The notes beneath the pieces were generated by a model that was not told the DNA's origin, made no database searches, and worked only from the letters and a program-made list of their open reading frames with translations. Of a DNA stretch of 64,000 bases, positions 10,590-24,100 are shown piece after piece. The stretch comes from Coccinella septempunctata (lineage: Eukaryota; Arthropoda; Insecta; Coleoptera; Coccinellidae). The DNA lies in contig NC_058196.1 in NCBI RefSeq assembly GCF_907165205.1, forward strand, positions 31,042,501 to 31,106,500. Reading direction: 5' to 3'. The position numbers and the translations under genes are program-made. Every line of letters begins with the position of its first letter. Within the stretch, counting starts at the first letter, position 1.

Positions 10590-12694
10590 TTAAAAACACA
10601 TTTTTGAGTAAAACATATATAACGTTTCACTAAGCAGCGGGCCAATCTTCTTGCCAAGTTTACCATATTTTATATTCGACAGAATATTCACACTTTTCTT
10701 CTCATTTTCTATTATCATATCCTTTAATGCTCTGGGAGTCGGATATTCTTCGACAATCGCAAATGCTTTATCGACAGAAAGTCCTTTAATTTGTAACAAT
10801 TGTCGGATGAACATTTCCTTCACCGTAAAATTCTGAAAATTCAAGATCTAGAGTAAATATATGCGAGAAAATTTGAAAAATCACCTTTGTTTTCGAAGAA
10901 AATTTGTTGAACTCAAGGAAATACATCAGAGATACTAGATCATCTGATATTGAAATATCATTTATGTTTTCTTTGGGGCAGCTTGCTATGGTTTTTTTCT
11001 GAAAAAAATATTTGTAAGTCATGCGTTTTCTCAGACGTCTAGTGTTGAATACCTCATAATTTTTTTTTATAAGATTACTCATGCAGGACAAATATTCTGC
11101 TAAGCCCCGAACACCATCTACAATTTTAATAACAAAACCATCTTGTATCAAAGTGTTAGCTATTGCTTGATTCAAAGAGCTTAAGGGTAATCCAACATGT
11201 TGATCTTTGGTTCCGTAACTTTCTACCATATAGATGATATTTTGTAAACCGCACTGTTTGATTCTGAATTTTTGTTCATGGAACCTGAAAACTATTCGAT
11301 AATGCATTTCATCATCAGGCTTCAAACTATACATTCCCTTAGTTACAAGTATGTATTGATATTATCTGAAATCTCCGTATGATTGTGTTCAATCTCACCT
11401 CCCATCTTTAATGCTACTTGCTAAATCATCCATTCGTTTTCTTTCAACAATGTAAGGTGCAATGAATTCCTTTTTGGATATTTTATGACGGCAAACCCAG
11501 CAATAATCCCCCACCTTGAGATTTCTCACTTCATAATTCACATTCAAACGCTCTAACTCCTTCAAAATGGCATCGTTTTTTGGATCAATTTGTCTTCTAT
11601 AAAATGAAGGAATAGTATCATATTGACCATCACAAGATACCAATCACTCACCCATTAGTTTCTTGTGTATCAACAAACAATATAATGTCGAACGAATAAG
11701 GGGCCATTAAGAAATCCTCATATTCTGAAAACTCACTACTTTGTCCTGCTTTCTTTTCACTACTGGAATCTGTTCTCAACATTGCATTTTGTGGTTCAAA
11801 GGCACCTACTACTTTTTTCTTCTCTTCTAACCTGTTTTCTTCAGAGAATTCCCCACATATATCTTTCAATTCATGACTCATTGGAACAATTTTTTTAGAG
11901 GAAAAATTTTCAATAGCATTAGCTTCTTCATCATCGGAATCACTCAAAACAACTAATTCTTTATTGCAATCTATTTTCTTTGCAGAGATAGTTTCAATGG
12001 AACTCGAAGAGCTGTGTGTTTGTGTATTCGATGAATCACTTTTAGTATACAGCGTACATCCTACGAGTGCTCCTTTATGGGTCAATGAGAATTTAGCAGG
12101 ATTACCTTCCTTACTCACAAATTTTTTACTTATTAATGTTTTCATTGAATTCCAGGCAGTATAAAAACTTCCAACTTTGGCTTTGGTGAATGAAGTATCA
12201 CAATAAACTTGAGCTTCCTTGATTAAGTCCTTTTTCAACATGTAACCTTGGTTATTATCTTCTAAAGAGTTTTTATATAAAGCTAATAAAATTGCATAGG
12301 CTCCTGATCTATATGAAGGTGTATAATCGTCACCAGAAATGTCATCACAATCTTCATTCTCTATTGATTTATCTTGTATTTTTTTTGATGATGTAGATTT
12401 TCTTTTTCTGGCAGTGGTAGGAACATATGAATCAGTAGACTGACCAGCCTGGCTTTTGTAGTTTGCAAGAGCCTCATCTAACATATCACATACTTTGGTA
12501 CCAAAACCTTTCAATATTTTGCAATCCTTACCTCTTTCCAGAGGTAATGGATATTTCCGAAGAGATGCAAGAGCCAGAGAATAGGCATGCTGTGTTTTCA
12601 AATTTTTCTCTTTCGCCTGATCTCTCCATTCCATGAGCCATTTCTCGAATAATGGATTAGGATTATTGAGTTTCACCGATATCCTATTCTCCAT
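10590..12694 (-). CDS. mus81: Mus81 structure-specific endonuclease catalytic subunit
   Basis: XPF-family nuclease that, with an Eme1-type partner, cleaves branched DNA such as stalled forks and Holliday-type intermediates in the nucleus. Four minus-strand exons (12694-11652, 11596-11399, 11284-10885, 10832-10590) sum to 1884 nt, 627 residues. The N-terminus has the family helix-hairpin-helix region (NPNPLFEKWLMEWRDQAKEK, then YPLPLERGKDCKILKGFG). A winged-helix-like part around YRSGAYAILLALYKN follows, then an acidic/serine-rich linker. The nuclease core begins IILFVDTQETNG, and the active-site motif is intact as VERKRMDDLASSIKDGR. The C-terminal tandem HhH domain includes RQLLQIKGLSVDKAFAIVEE. 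The start is the first ATG and matches the family N-terminus. It is divergent from MIX23, with 353 bp between start codons. Confidence 0.94.
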
Positions 12695-13047
12695 ATTATT
12701 TTAGTTTTGAGAGTTCCTCAGTTCCATTCGATTCAAAAATTGCTATATTTTTGAAAGAGATTTTCCCACATTGATAACTGTGCCTACGAGTCTCTACATC
12801 TAATAAAAAGAAAAGTGTTACCACCACAGAACACTGATGAACAGTTTTCTGTGGTTTTTAAGGTACAAGTACGAATCATAGAGAAAGGGAAAGTCTCTGG
12901 TACAAATCATAGAGAATGTCTCTGGTACAAATGAACTATTTTCACAAGTCATAACGTCTAACCTATAATTTTCAACTTTAACCTATAATTTTCTACTTTT
13001 ATTTCGCTGGAAATCGCTCAATTGTATATGAAACTAATTTAACGAAA
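12695..13047. promoter_or_regulatory. Shared intergenic region of Mus81 and MIX23
   Basis: A 353-bp head-to-head spacer that must hold both promoters. It contains an imperfect hairpin (ACCACAGAA and its complement near 12821-12858) and a short tandem of ATCATAGAGAA...GTCTCTGGTACAAAT at about 12876-12930. I see no TATA box placed convincingly for either gene. Confidence 0.5.
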
Positions 13048-13675
13048 ATGCCGGAAGCTGTAATGGAATGTGGGGACTTTAGTGAATTTCAAGTGTGTGA
13101 AACTTAAATAATAAATATTCGAAAAATGCAGAGTATCATGAGATCTCCAGTTGTTAATTTTAACTTCCCTTTTGCAAAGTTCATTAAAGAATGAAGAATA
13201 AAATTACTATCTCCACTAAATATATTCAAATGATTTCATCTACTTCTTACAGGAAGCGATCAAAAATATGAGGAAAACCGATGATATAATTGTGAATACA
13301 CTCAACTCAGTTATTCCAACAGATTCCTTCCATCCAGATGGTACGAAGTCATGCAAAGAATTATATGCACAATTACAAGAAGGAAATAGTAAAAGAGAAT
13401 CAACTATTAAAAAGTGCATTACTGTAACTGCTGAAAGAGTGAAAAAATTGAGAGAGTTAAGAGAACAATCTCCAGATATAAGTTTATCGAAAACACTCAG
13501 GTCAGAGCAGACCAAGGTAATTATAGGGATATCTTCCTAATGAATATAATTTCAATGAATTTTCAATTTACAGTTAAGAATGTTACAAGTCGAACTTACA
13601 GTAGAGGATCTCCTCAAACAACGAACTTCTAAAGTGTTCAATGATAAGTGTAGAAAATATTTTAAGCCAGAATAA
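13048..13675 (+). CDS. MIX23: MIX23 (CCDC58), mitochondrial intermembrane-space protein
   Basis: Small mitochondrial protein of the CCDC58/MIX23 family, linked to import through the intermembrane space. Three exons: 13048-13092, 13253-13516 and 13574-13675, 411 nt in all, giving 136 residues (human 144). The first exon encodes MPEAVMECGDFSEFQ, matching the family's CEEFAEFQ start. The middle exon gives EAIKNMRKTDDIIVNTLN and SCKELYAQL, and the last gives LRMLQVELTVEDLLKQR and CRKYFKPE. Conserved cysteines are at CGDF, SCKEL, KKCIT and KCRKYF. All junctions are GT-AG. AATAAA at about 13709 follows the stop by 34 bases. It is tail-to-tail with FAM162. The first exon is too short for a simple open-frame search, but alignment to the family supports it. 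Confidence 0.92.
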
Positions 13676-14033
13676 TTTCATTCTTTTGTTTGTAGTAGTC
13701 TTTTGGGAAATAAATTTTTGATAATGCAGATTCCTCAATTTATTGGAAGTATCAAATGAATTGTTGCGATCATTAAAACACATCTAGTCTCTGCCAATTT
13801 TGTAGCACAAGGAAATGGCAGTTAATCATTAATTATATATACTAGAATTCTTTCTACTGAAATAAGGCAACACTTTATATCACCAAGACTTGTATCATCA
13901 ATGATTATTATGAACAAAACACATTTTATTTCTTAAAATCAATATAGAATCCAGAGTATTAAACTTCGTAGAATATTCAGACACTTTTGGCCGAATATAT
14001 CTATATCTACTAAATAGCAGGTTCTTTTGGAAA
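13676..14033. terminator. Convergent 3' ends of MIX23 and FAM162
   Basis: A 358-bp tail-to-tail spacer. The plus-strand polyadenylation signal AATAAA is at about 13709 for MIX23, and a minus-strand AATAAA at about 13925-13930 serves FAM162. No gene lies between them. Confidence 0.6.
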
Positions 14034-14550
14034 CTATGAACTCTTCTGTCTGATTTCCCTATGCCAATCTTCACCCATTTTTTCAACTGATTCCCCTCTT
14101 TCATGAGCTCTTTTTCCTAAGATTACCATGGAAATACAGCCTAGAGCTGTTAAAGCCATCATAATATTGGCAACTCTTATTCTCATACGATTTCTTCCCT
14201 TTTCCATAACCTGTTGCCTAAAATGAAACAATTTATCACAGTGGTAACCTCATTAATTATTTCTAATTAACCACAACTTGTTTACTTATATACTATGCTT
14301 ATGTAATCATTGTTTAGAAGTAAACATATTTTGTTGTTAATTATTACTGTACCCTGACCTACCCGACATATTCCGGCACTTCTGCTACACTTTTGTAATT
14401 TCCAGTTTTAGTCCAGACTAATATTTTCTTCTCAAAATTAGTTGTTCTGTGAGATTTAGATAAATCTGGGCCCTCGACCATATTTCTACGAAAGTTAAAT
14501 AAAGCAGAACGACGTACCAAAGTACCCAAAAAGTATCTTTGGAGACCCAT
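14034..14550 (-). CDS. FAM162: FAM162 / UPF0389 mitochondrial membrane protein
   Basis: Small mitochondrial protein of the FAM162A/B (UPF0389) family; the human A member is associated with hypoxia-induced apoptosis. Two exons, 14550-14363 and 14217-14034, sum to 372 nt, 123 residues. The N-terminal 25 residues are rich in Arg and hydrophobic residues without acidic ones (MGLQRYFLGTLVRRSALFNF), like a mitochondrial presequence. The family signature FEKKILVWTKTGNYKS is present, then NRMRIRVANIMMALTALGCI and a transmembrane helix ending MVILGKRAHERGES. The start at 14550 is the first methionine giving a presequence; an in-frame upstream ATG at 14604 would add a non-family extension. It is divergent from Ptpmeg2. 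Confidence 0.9.
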
Positions 14551-15195
14551 TATTATCAGTTTTCTAATGAGGAATATGCAATTTAAAAAATACGAATGTA
14601 TCACATACTCGATGAACAGTCAATGACGATTGATTTGATCTACATCAAGGTCAGAATTGTCAAGGTATTTCTTTAACTAAAAAAACTGAGGAAGTGCAAT
14701 AAAATTTTTGGTCGTTTTTCCGTTTACCGGGGAAGGTATATATTTAAATTTGGATATTATCAAGACTAAAAGATTCTATGATACACAGATAGAGTAACAA
14801 AAGTGTTACTCTTTGTAGAAATCTACTCTTTGTTCTTTGTGTATTTTGACTACTGATATTTTCTGACATTTGACGTTATCCGTTTTATGGCCTGCTTTTT
14901 TTATTTGGTTTTTCCTGCTGTGTATATGTGTGGCAAGTTTCGAAGAATCAAAAATTTATATTCCGTTTTCTTTCAGTATTCATGGATATTCATAAATTGC
15001 GGGTGATAAATGTACAAAAAATCTATTGTTAACTTTACAGAGAACTTTGAGTTGGAAGAATTGGTTTTGTTTTGAATATTATCAAATAGTGTTATGTTTC
15101 TGACATTTAAACCAACTATTATTTTCAATTGGAATTCGTTGTTTTTCACTTAATCCGGTGATATTTATGATAATAATTAGGTAATTAATATCGTT
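14551..15195. promoter_or_regulatory. Head-to-head region of FAM162 and Ptpmeg2
   Basis: A 645-bp spacer between divergent start codons. It includes a perfect palindrome at 14791-14812 (AGAGTAACA, 4-nt loop, complement) followed by related TCTACTCTTTG sequence. The Ptpmeg2 5' UTR probably occupies the right end. No coding region was found. Confidence 0.5.
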
Positions 15196-18100
15196 ATGTC
15201 TGCAACGTTAACACCCGAACAGGAAAATGTAAGTTGATATTTCCCCCATAGGATTGTTGAAAAACGGAAATGGTTAATTTATTTATGTGCTGCATGTTTT
15301 GATAAGAACATCGTAACATTTTATTAGCTGCAATCGAAAACTGAATTCTAAGATCTGATTCAATCATCTGTGCAGCTTTCATTTCCCCTTTGTTTATTTC
15401 CTTGTTTTTGAACATCCATTCGATGCAAGTAATAAAATTTGGAAATTCCATAAACTAAATTTCTCGGAAAATCGCGTAGGATTACAAATCTCACTCCTGA
15501 AACTTCAGTCATGAATATCTCTTTCTAGCAATAGAAATAAAATGATTGTTCACATTTTAGGCTACGAAAGAGTTCATTGATAAAGTGAACCAGAAGTATA
15601 AGAGGAAATTAGGGCCTATTTCCTGGTCATTAGCAGTCAGGTTTCTCTATGCCCGGAAATTTGATGTTATTCGGGCATTAACTCTTTTCGAACAACACGA
15701 GATAACCAGAAGGAGGGAGGGCCTAATAAATTTCGACCCCTTAAAAGAACCCCTTCGTTCTGAACTGCTGACAGGAAAGTTTACTGTTTTGGTGAGTACA
15801 AACTCCCCGAACCACTTGGTCATAGTGAACCATTGATTTATAAAAAAAATTTTTAGCCAAAAAGAGATACGTCTGATGCTGCCATCGCAGTTTTCACTGC
15901 CCATAAACATGTGCCTCTGAGTTGCACACATCAAACCACATTGCAGGGTGTTGTATATCAGCTGGACGCTGCCCTTCAAGATCCCGTCACGCAGAGGGCC
16001 GGCATCGTCTTCATTTACGACATGTCCGGATCCAAGTATTCCAATTTCGATTACGATTTGTCCCAGAAAATTCTGACACTTCTCAAGGTTAGTGGGCAAC
16101 TGGAAATATAGATTTGAATTGGTACTTGGAGAAAAGAGAAGGTTAAAATGAATTTTCTCCTGTCATTTTTTAGTTTACTTCTCCCCAGAGAAGTTTGGTT
16201 TTCCCATTATGCTTACAGAAATCTGAAGTTCCATCAACTTTCATGGTTGATGTTGATATCACAAAGGCATTTGATGAGAGAAAAATTTATAAATCTTGAA
16301 ATGGGTGAAAAACAAATCTCTCAGAAAAAATTATCAAATTCTATGGTCATGTGTCATCGAGCGGCATTTTTTAATCACAGAAATGTAGTCGGTCACAGTG
16401 TTGCCAATATGAAGTAATGAATCATTCAAAATGTTGTGGGGCACATGAAATAAACTTTCTAAATATCAAATGACTGAAATTAACTGAGCATTATTCTCTT
16501 AAGTTTTCTTGAGCAATTTGAATGTTGTGACAGTTTATTACGACCTTAAGAGATTAATGGTCAAAGAACAAAGTTATTGAGATTATTAATGTGCATCATA
16601 TTCATAGAATGTTCATGATAGTGGCAATCTCGCGAACACAATATCTTCTCTTCCTTATTATGATAGTGGAGAGGTAAGTAGTTATGTAGGGCCATGTATT
16701 GGTTGGAATTAATTAATTTTTCATGTTCCTGTGACCATAATAGAGTTGATATGTTAATGGTTTCCTCCATTAGCTATTTTTCTATGGAATATCATGAATT
16801 CTGTGAAGCAATGAAGTTGTTTAGTATGCGTGACGTAAAAATACATTTGATAGGCGCATTTTCACCTCTACATTTCGGGTTTTTTGCAAAATATCGTTGG
16901 AAATTGCACCGTTATCGTAATCATTGCCGTACCCGGCTGATGCGAGTCGCGCGCCGCCACTGTCCGGGCGGCCGCTGCGCACGCGCCCGCATTGCGACGC
17001 CGCGACGCCTCCGATGCCGGGCATCGATCCGTCCGTCCGTAATATCGAAGGAGAGGCGAGTCGACAATCTGTTGCCCGAGAAAAACGGAAAATCGTCGAA
17101 AAGTCTTCGATTCGTTCAATAATCGACGTCAAACGGACGGTCGCTCATAATTGGGGCGATATCAAGGTGAGGAAGTTTTCACCTGGTTATCGACGGTGTT
17201 GTATACTTGGCGAAAATTCGGACGCCAGTGCGTCCAATTGACGGAGTGGTGGACGTTGTGTTTATTCTTATCTTTGGTTATTCGTCACGACGGAGGTCTT
17301 TTCCGGAAAGCCTTGTTTGTTTTGGATATCGTACTTTTGGCAAAGGTTAAGTGATAGGTGAGTACCTATCTGATGACGTCAGAACTTTATTAACACCGTA
17401 AATAATAATAATCGAGAACACTTGACGATTTTACGGATTGATCATCTTCAGTTCATAGTTTTTCTCCGAATAACGATTATTTTAAACATTGAATACTTGG
17501 GTTAAAGTCCCTGGTTGAAAAAATTTAAATCACTGCATAACAAATCCATAAAGTTACTAGTATTTCAACTTAAATTATCACAGTTCAACAGGAAATATAT
17601 AATTTAGTACCTCAATCTCGAATAAAGGAATAAACAAATCGATAAATAATATAACAAATTAGTGAAGACGTAAGAAATATTCAAATTAGTAAAAGATACA
17701 AAATATCATCGAACTTAAGAAGGAGAAAATAACGTGTGAAGGTCGAAATTTTGTAATATACAGGAGTGTAGAAGTTAACTCGATTAACTACTAATATTAT
17801 TAAGTTGAACTGAAGAATATTAAAGAATTATGGGATAGATAAACAAAGTAACAAAGCAAAATTTTGCTGATATGCAAAAAAATGCGCCTTTTGCTTATAT
17901 TTCTTGACTAATGTCAAGATAGCTGTCAGAACATTTCTAATTTGCTCCTGATTTTTTTAATTATTTTTCAATGTATAATAACCGTACATCTACGGGAGAT
18001 GATTCCCCAACATTAGGGTCCTGTAGCGTTCCTCGAACAGCTGAAGAACGATTGAATCATCACTTGGAAGACCGGACCTGTTCCAAAGGAATCTCCCGGT

Positions 18101-21100
18101 CAGAGAGTGGAATTATTAGAATTATTTCGTTGAATATTGAAGGAATCTCCAAAGACAAAAGCGATTATTATAGAGTAATTGGCGAAGTATGTAACAGGGG
18201 GAATATTGTTTCATCTAAACTTTTCTGTTGTAACTCTTTATACACCTATAGGTCTAGTTTAAAGCACTACTGCTGATCTGACGTGGGATTTGAGTAATGA
18301 TAGTTATCATTGTTGTTACCATTATGATATCAAATTAATTAACGATGAGGAATGAGATGGAGAAAATAAAAAGAATTGAAAAAATGAAGAAAGCATTTGT
18401 ATGAAGCAGATATTAAAAAAAATATACATAGATACAACAATAAAATATACTGACTTATGTTACTAAAGAGTTCTGCCTTGAAGGACAATAATTATGTGAT
18501 TATCATTATTTTTCATTGATTATGAATAAATTATTAATCATATAAATTATTAATGTAATTAATATAATTATTGGGTATAATAATTGTTCCCTTGCTACTT
18601 TTGCATATACTAAAAAGTTCCTTCATCGGCCTAGTTGATTCCAGAAATAAAATAGAATCCAGACCACAGCATAAGCTGCTGACAATTGTTGGTTGAACTT
18701 CTTTTCCTTCAATTCATGGTTTGAACAAGGAAATTGTAATGCTATTGTAGTTCTTGGTTGAAAAAAGCAATACAATTTAACATCGAAGATCTTCATCCAT
18801 GTATGAAGCTGCCACGGGCAGTTTTATGCCATTTCGGCCAGTTGGATATACAGTGTGGATAGAATTGGCAGATGCCGCCGATCCAAGTTTTACACGCTTA
18901 ACAGTGGTGGCGTGATGCAGAACAACACCAGAAAACAATAATATTTTGATACGTTGTTTGGTTTATTAATATCCCTTTGCTTGTTACTTTTTTCCTCGTC
19001 GAAATAGTTCTCAGTATTCTAATTCTGTTCGGCCTGAACAAATATACTCATGTCTCAGAATTTTCTATAGACTAATAAATTTTTTACCAATTTTGCAGTT
19101 GTTCTTTGATTTATTTTCGATTTATCATTTCTTCAAATGTACGTAAAAACGTTTTCTTCGCTTCCGTGAAAATCTCTGTGACACGGGTCCGTTATTTTTA
19201 GCTGATTTATTGGCAGGGACCCCCCTCGTAAACCAAGTGGGCGAATAAAGAAGGTACGGATGCAAGTCGACTAGATTAGATGCTATTAAACACGACATGT
19301 ATTTCGTTCACCTACCGGTCAATCTAGTTAGCGTCTATTTGAGACCTGGCATTTCGCGCTATACGGTCGTTAGCGGGACCGACTCGTAGGTGCTGCATCA
19401 TTCGGAAGCTTGGCAACTGTGTAAAAATTTTTTTTGGGCACAAAATTCATTTCTTACGCAAATTATCCACTTCAATATTTGAGCGGCGTATACCTATGTA
19501 CCAGTCAGAGATTCACACTTTGTATACAATTGCTACCTATATACAGGGTGTATTTGAAGGTGAGGCTTTTTTTCAACAGAAGGTAGAACTGGTCAAATTG
19601 AAGCGTTTCACCAAATATCACCTATACAAAACTTTCAAAATGACAAAGTTAAAAAAAAAATTGAAAATGATTACTGAAATAGATCCTAATACGACCCTAG
19701 ACCGTTTGTTAGCTGAATTATCGAAAGCAGTGGGAAAAAACTTATCTGCTGATTCGACCATGTTGTTTCGTTTAGGATATTGGCTCGTTCGATATTTAGG
19801 TGGTAATGAAAATGGAAACTTAGGATTGCCGAATTATTCTCATTATTTTTTAGTAACTTACACGATTTTATGAAGAGGCTCATGTCGATACCAACTGACA
19901 GAAGAGACTTAGGACACAAGTGTAAAAAATAGAATAATACTTCAAAATCTCACCAATAAAATTCGTCTAAATTATTCACGAATTTTTTCACAATGGGCAT
20001 CACAATCATCTTGTTCGAACATTCCAACAATAGTCTTAAAAATGGGATGAAATGGGGAAACATCATAGCACTTTTTCAACATAACTAACATAAGCACTTT
20101 CAAGAAACTGCCTCGATTTTCTACATTTTTGTTTCACCCTAAATTTCACGATAAAACAATTATTATTCTCTCAAAAGTGACCTGACGCATCTAATCCGAT
20201 GAACTTGGTACTGAACCATTCATTGTCCAGCCGTATGTTTATGTTTTGTTTCGTTTTTGCGATGCCGGAGTCACCTTCCACAGTCCCCTACTCGAAATTC
20301 AATGGAATTTTGTCGAAAATCTAGGGGTTGTATCTCAGTCATCTTGGGTATTTTATATAGAAAATTTTTGGTTAAACGACTTATTTCGATGAGTTCTACC
20401 TTCTGTCAAAAAAACTCCTCACCTTTGAAAATACTGTATTTCTGATTGTGTTAAGTCGTCTCACAGTAAATAAAATTCCGATGTATCTCAAACTTGTCTT
20501 TTTTATAGTCACTTCACATTGACATTAAATTACAACTATTGTCATCAAGGGACCTACTATTATTTTTCAAACAAATTTCTAAGGGTGTGATAAATATATA
20601 AATTCAACAAAACATAACATTTCTCCCCGCCGTGGCAGAAGTATCATCTTTGTCCACTATCTTCGATATCCAATCTACATAACTTGGCAACAGGTCGTTT
20701 ATAAGAACCATTCGCTGTTTTCACTTGAACGACTCTAATTTTTCCATCGGGTCCCGGAAAAATCTTTTCAATTAATCCGAGTTTCCAGTATTTTCTAGGA
20801 GCGGTATCATCTATAACTATAACTACATCATGTAGCTTCATAGGTCTGCCATCGTTCCTCCACTTCGTTCTTTTGGTCAAAGTCGGTAGATATTCCCTCG
20901 TCCATCTTTTCCAGAACGAGTTTCTTAACTCTTGAGCTCGTCTCCATTGTCCCCTTAAATTTCCATTTTCAGATTCGAAAGCTGTCGAATAATTTGTAGC
21001 ATCCAAAAGAAAATGGTTTGGTGTTAAGGCCTCCAAGTCATCAGGATCAACAGATACTTTCGTGATTGGTCTAGAGTTCACAATTTTTTCGCATTCTGCA

Positions 21101-24100
21101 AATAAGGTAAGGAGTAGCTCGTCCTTCAATATCTGATTATTTAGAATAACATGAAATGTAGTTTTCACTGAACGCACTAGTCTCTCCCATGCACCGCCCA
21201 TATGGGGAGAAGCAGGTGGAATGAATTTCCATTCAATATTTCTCACTAACATTTCTCGTTTCAAATTCTCCTTATCCATTTCTTTTACAGCTTTCTTCAG
21301 TTCCTCAGAGGATCCTCTAAAATTAGTTCCATTATCGGAATAAATTTGCAGAGGTTGTCCTCTTCTTGCTATCATTCGTCCCACTGCCATTAGCGTTGAC
21401 TCCGTTGATAACGAGTGTGCTACTTCAAGATGTACAGCTCTTATCGATAAACAGGTGAAAATAACTCCCCATCTTTTCTCGCGTCGACGTCCAACTGTTA
21501 CATACAGGGGTCCGAAATAATCAATTCCTGTGTATGTGAATGCATGAGCTGGTGGAGTCAATCTGAATGTCGGAAGTTGGCCCATTTGTGGAATTGCAGG
21601 TTTAGCTTTTAAAATTCGGCATTTTTTACATTCTGCAAATGTGGTCTTCACGGCTGATCTACCATCAATAATCCAAAATTTTTGTCTAGCAGTATTCAAT
21701 ACAGTTTCGATACCTTGATGAGCACATTGTTCATGGTAATGATGCAGTAGTAATTTAGTCAACCTATGTTTAGATGGCAATATTATGGGTCTTCTGGTTG
21801 TCATTTCCATTTGTGTGGCCAAGTCAGTCCGTCCACTCACTACCAAAACTCCATTTTTATCCATGACCGGTGAAAGTTGTTTTAGTCTACTCTGATTCTT
21901 CAAGCATATGCTTTTCTTTAAGAAAGAGATTTCTTCTGGAAAACTTTCCAGTTGACATTGCTTGATTAATCTGATTTCAGCTTCTTCAAGGTCTGAAGTG
22001 GTAATTTCTGCTATAATTTGACTATTTTTGGAACGAAGTTTTGAAATCAACAATTTAGCGACTACCAGCACCCAGGCCGTGGCTCTTATCAACCTCATCC
22101 ATTTGGAAAAACGGTTTATATCCGGTATACAGGAATCATTTTCTAGAATAGTGGCCAAAAATTCTATCGGTTGAATATCTTCTTCATCTTCAGAATTTTT
22201 CAAAATTCCCCCACAGTCGGTTTTCTTGATCGGCCATGTCATTTCATCGTGGAGTTGTAGAAATTCTGGTCCATTATGCCAACGATTGAAATCCAAATTA
22301 TTTCCATCATCAAAATAGGTTCTTGTGGCATTGTCGGCAGCATTTGACTTGGATGGAACCCAATGCCAATCAGAACTGTCTGTTGACTCTTGAATTTCAC
22401 CTACGCGATGAGATTCAAATTGTCCCAGTTTACTCCCATCGTTTTTGATCCAGTGAAGTACTGTTGTTGAATCAGTCCATAGGTACGTTTTGTCAATTTT
22501 GATTTCTAACGTTTTGATCAGCATTTTCTTGAGTCTTGATCCCATTAAAGCGGCTTGAAGTTCGAGTCTCGGAATTGAAATCGGTTTGTTCGGTGCCACC
22601 CTAGCTCTAGCAAAAATTAAAGATACATCGATTGATGTCTGGGCGATCATTCGTAGGTAAGCTACAGAAGCGTACGCCCTTTTGCTCGCATCACAGAATA
22701 TATGTAACTCTACTCTTTCAGCCTTAGAAATACTCGTTGAATAGCACCTAGGTATAGAAATATTTGTAATTTTTTGAAGATCCAAAAGCCATAATTTCCA
22801 TGTCTTATATTGTTCATGTTCGACTGAATCATCCCAACCAATTCCGGATTTCCATATATCTTGAATGAGGATTCTTCCTCGTACTGTCAAATTAGCAATA
22901 AGTCCTAATGGGTCGAAAATGGACATCACTATTTTCAGAATTTGTCTTTTCGTTGTGCCATTTCTGGTTTCGACCTCAAAAATGTTGGATTTCAGTTTAA
23001 AACAGAAGCTATCTAGTTTTGAATCCCAGGAAAGTCCTAAAATTCGTTGTATCGACCTATCAGAGTCCAAATCAAGATCTTTGCATATAAAATCTTCTTG
23101 TGTAGAAAGAGCATCCATAACATCTTTAGAGTTTGATGTCCAGTCAACTAATTCAAATCCACCCAAATTTTGAATACGTTTCACTTCAAAAATCTTTTCT
23201 AAGGCTTCGTCTACAGTGTCAGTGCAGTCTAAATAATCATCGACATAGTGTTTCATCTCAATAGCGTCCAAAATATCTTGTCTTTGGGTTAGTTGTCGGG
23301 CATTCAAATTCTTAACGAATTGTGCGCAAGTAGGAGAACAGGTAGCACCAAATGTCATGACTTGCATTTCATAAACATCGTGTGGTTTTTGGGTATTTCC
23401 TTCTCTCCAGAGAAATCTTTGGGAGCATTGATCCGAAGTAATGATCTTGACTTGATGGAACATCTCACGAACATCACTGCAGAAGGCGATCTTTCGTTGT
23501 CTAAACTTTATCAATACTTCCACCAATGGTTGTAAGAGGTCTGGTCCAGCAAGTAAATTTTCATTTAGGGAAGTTCCACACGACTTTGAAGCAGCATCGA
23601 AAACAAGTCGTAGCTTGGCTGGTTTATTCGGATTTATTACTCCAAAATGAGGTAAGTACCAGCAACGAGGACCTTCTTCAGATGCTTCTTCAGCTGACAG
23701 CTTCCTGGCATATCCTTTCCTTAAGTAACTTTCAATTTTCTCACAGTATCTTCTCTTGAAATTTTCATCTTTGTGCATTTGTTTTTCCACACACATAAGT
23801 CTTCGAACGGCTACATTTTTACTTTCAGGCAAGTGAATATCGTTCTCCCTCCAGAGCAGTCCTATTTCAAATCGGTCACCGATTCGTTTTGCAGTTTTTT
23901 GCATTATATCAAGCGCCCTGCTGTCTTTTTTGTTGGATTTTATAGCTACTTGAACTCCAAAGGCTTCAGTACTAAAAGAGTGTTTCACCATCTTGTGGAG
24001 CTCGTCGTCAGCAACAGTTTCACAATGACAAATATGAAAGGAATGAAAAATTCTCTTATTGCCATGATGATTGTCCACATCACCGTGTAAAATCCAACCG

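Noticed and set aside
10786..10885. Extension of Mus81 exon 3 through 10885 to 10786
   Set aside because: A donor at 10885 and acceptor before 10832 give the family sequence and a total divisible by three; the read-through segment is intronic.
14791..14812. Possible pre-miRNA hairpin
   Set aside because: The 9-bp arms and 4-nt loop are far too short for a miRNA precursor.
16694..17122. 142-residue open frame over the CpG-rich island
   Set aside because: The arginine-rich segment is a by-product of GC-rich sequence and the frame stops before the donor at 17166; the overlapping 51-codon frame fits splicing better.
19496..19873. 125-residue protein gene
   Set aside because: It lies across the left end of a TIR element, and the second copy at 63.4 kb has indels that break the frame.
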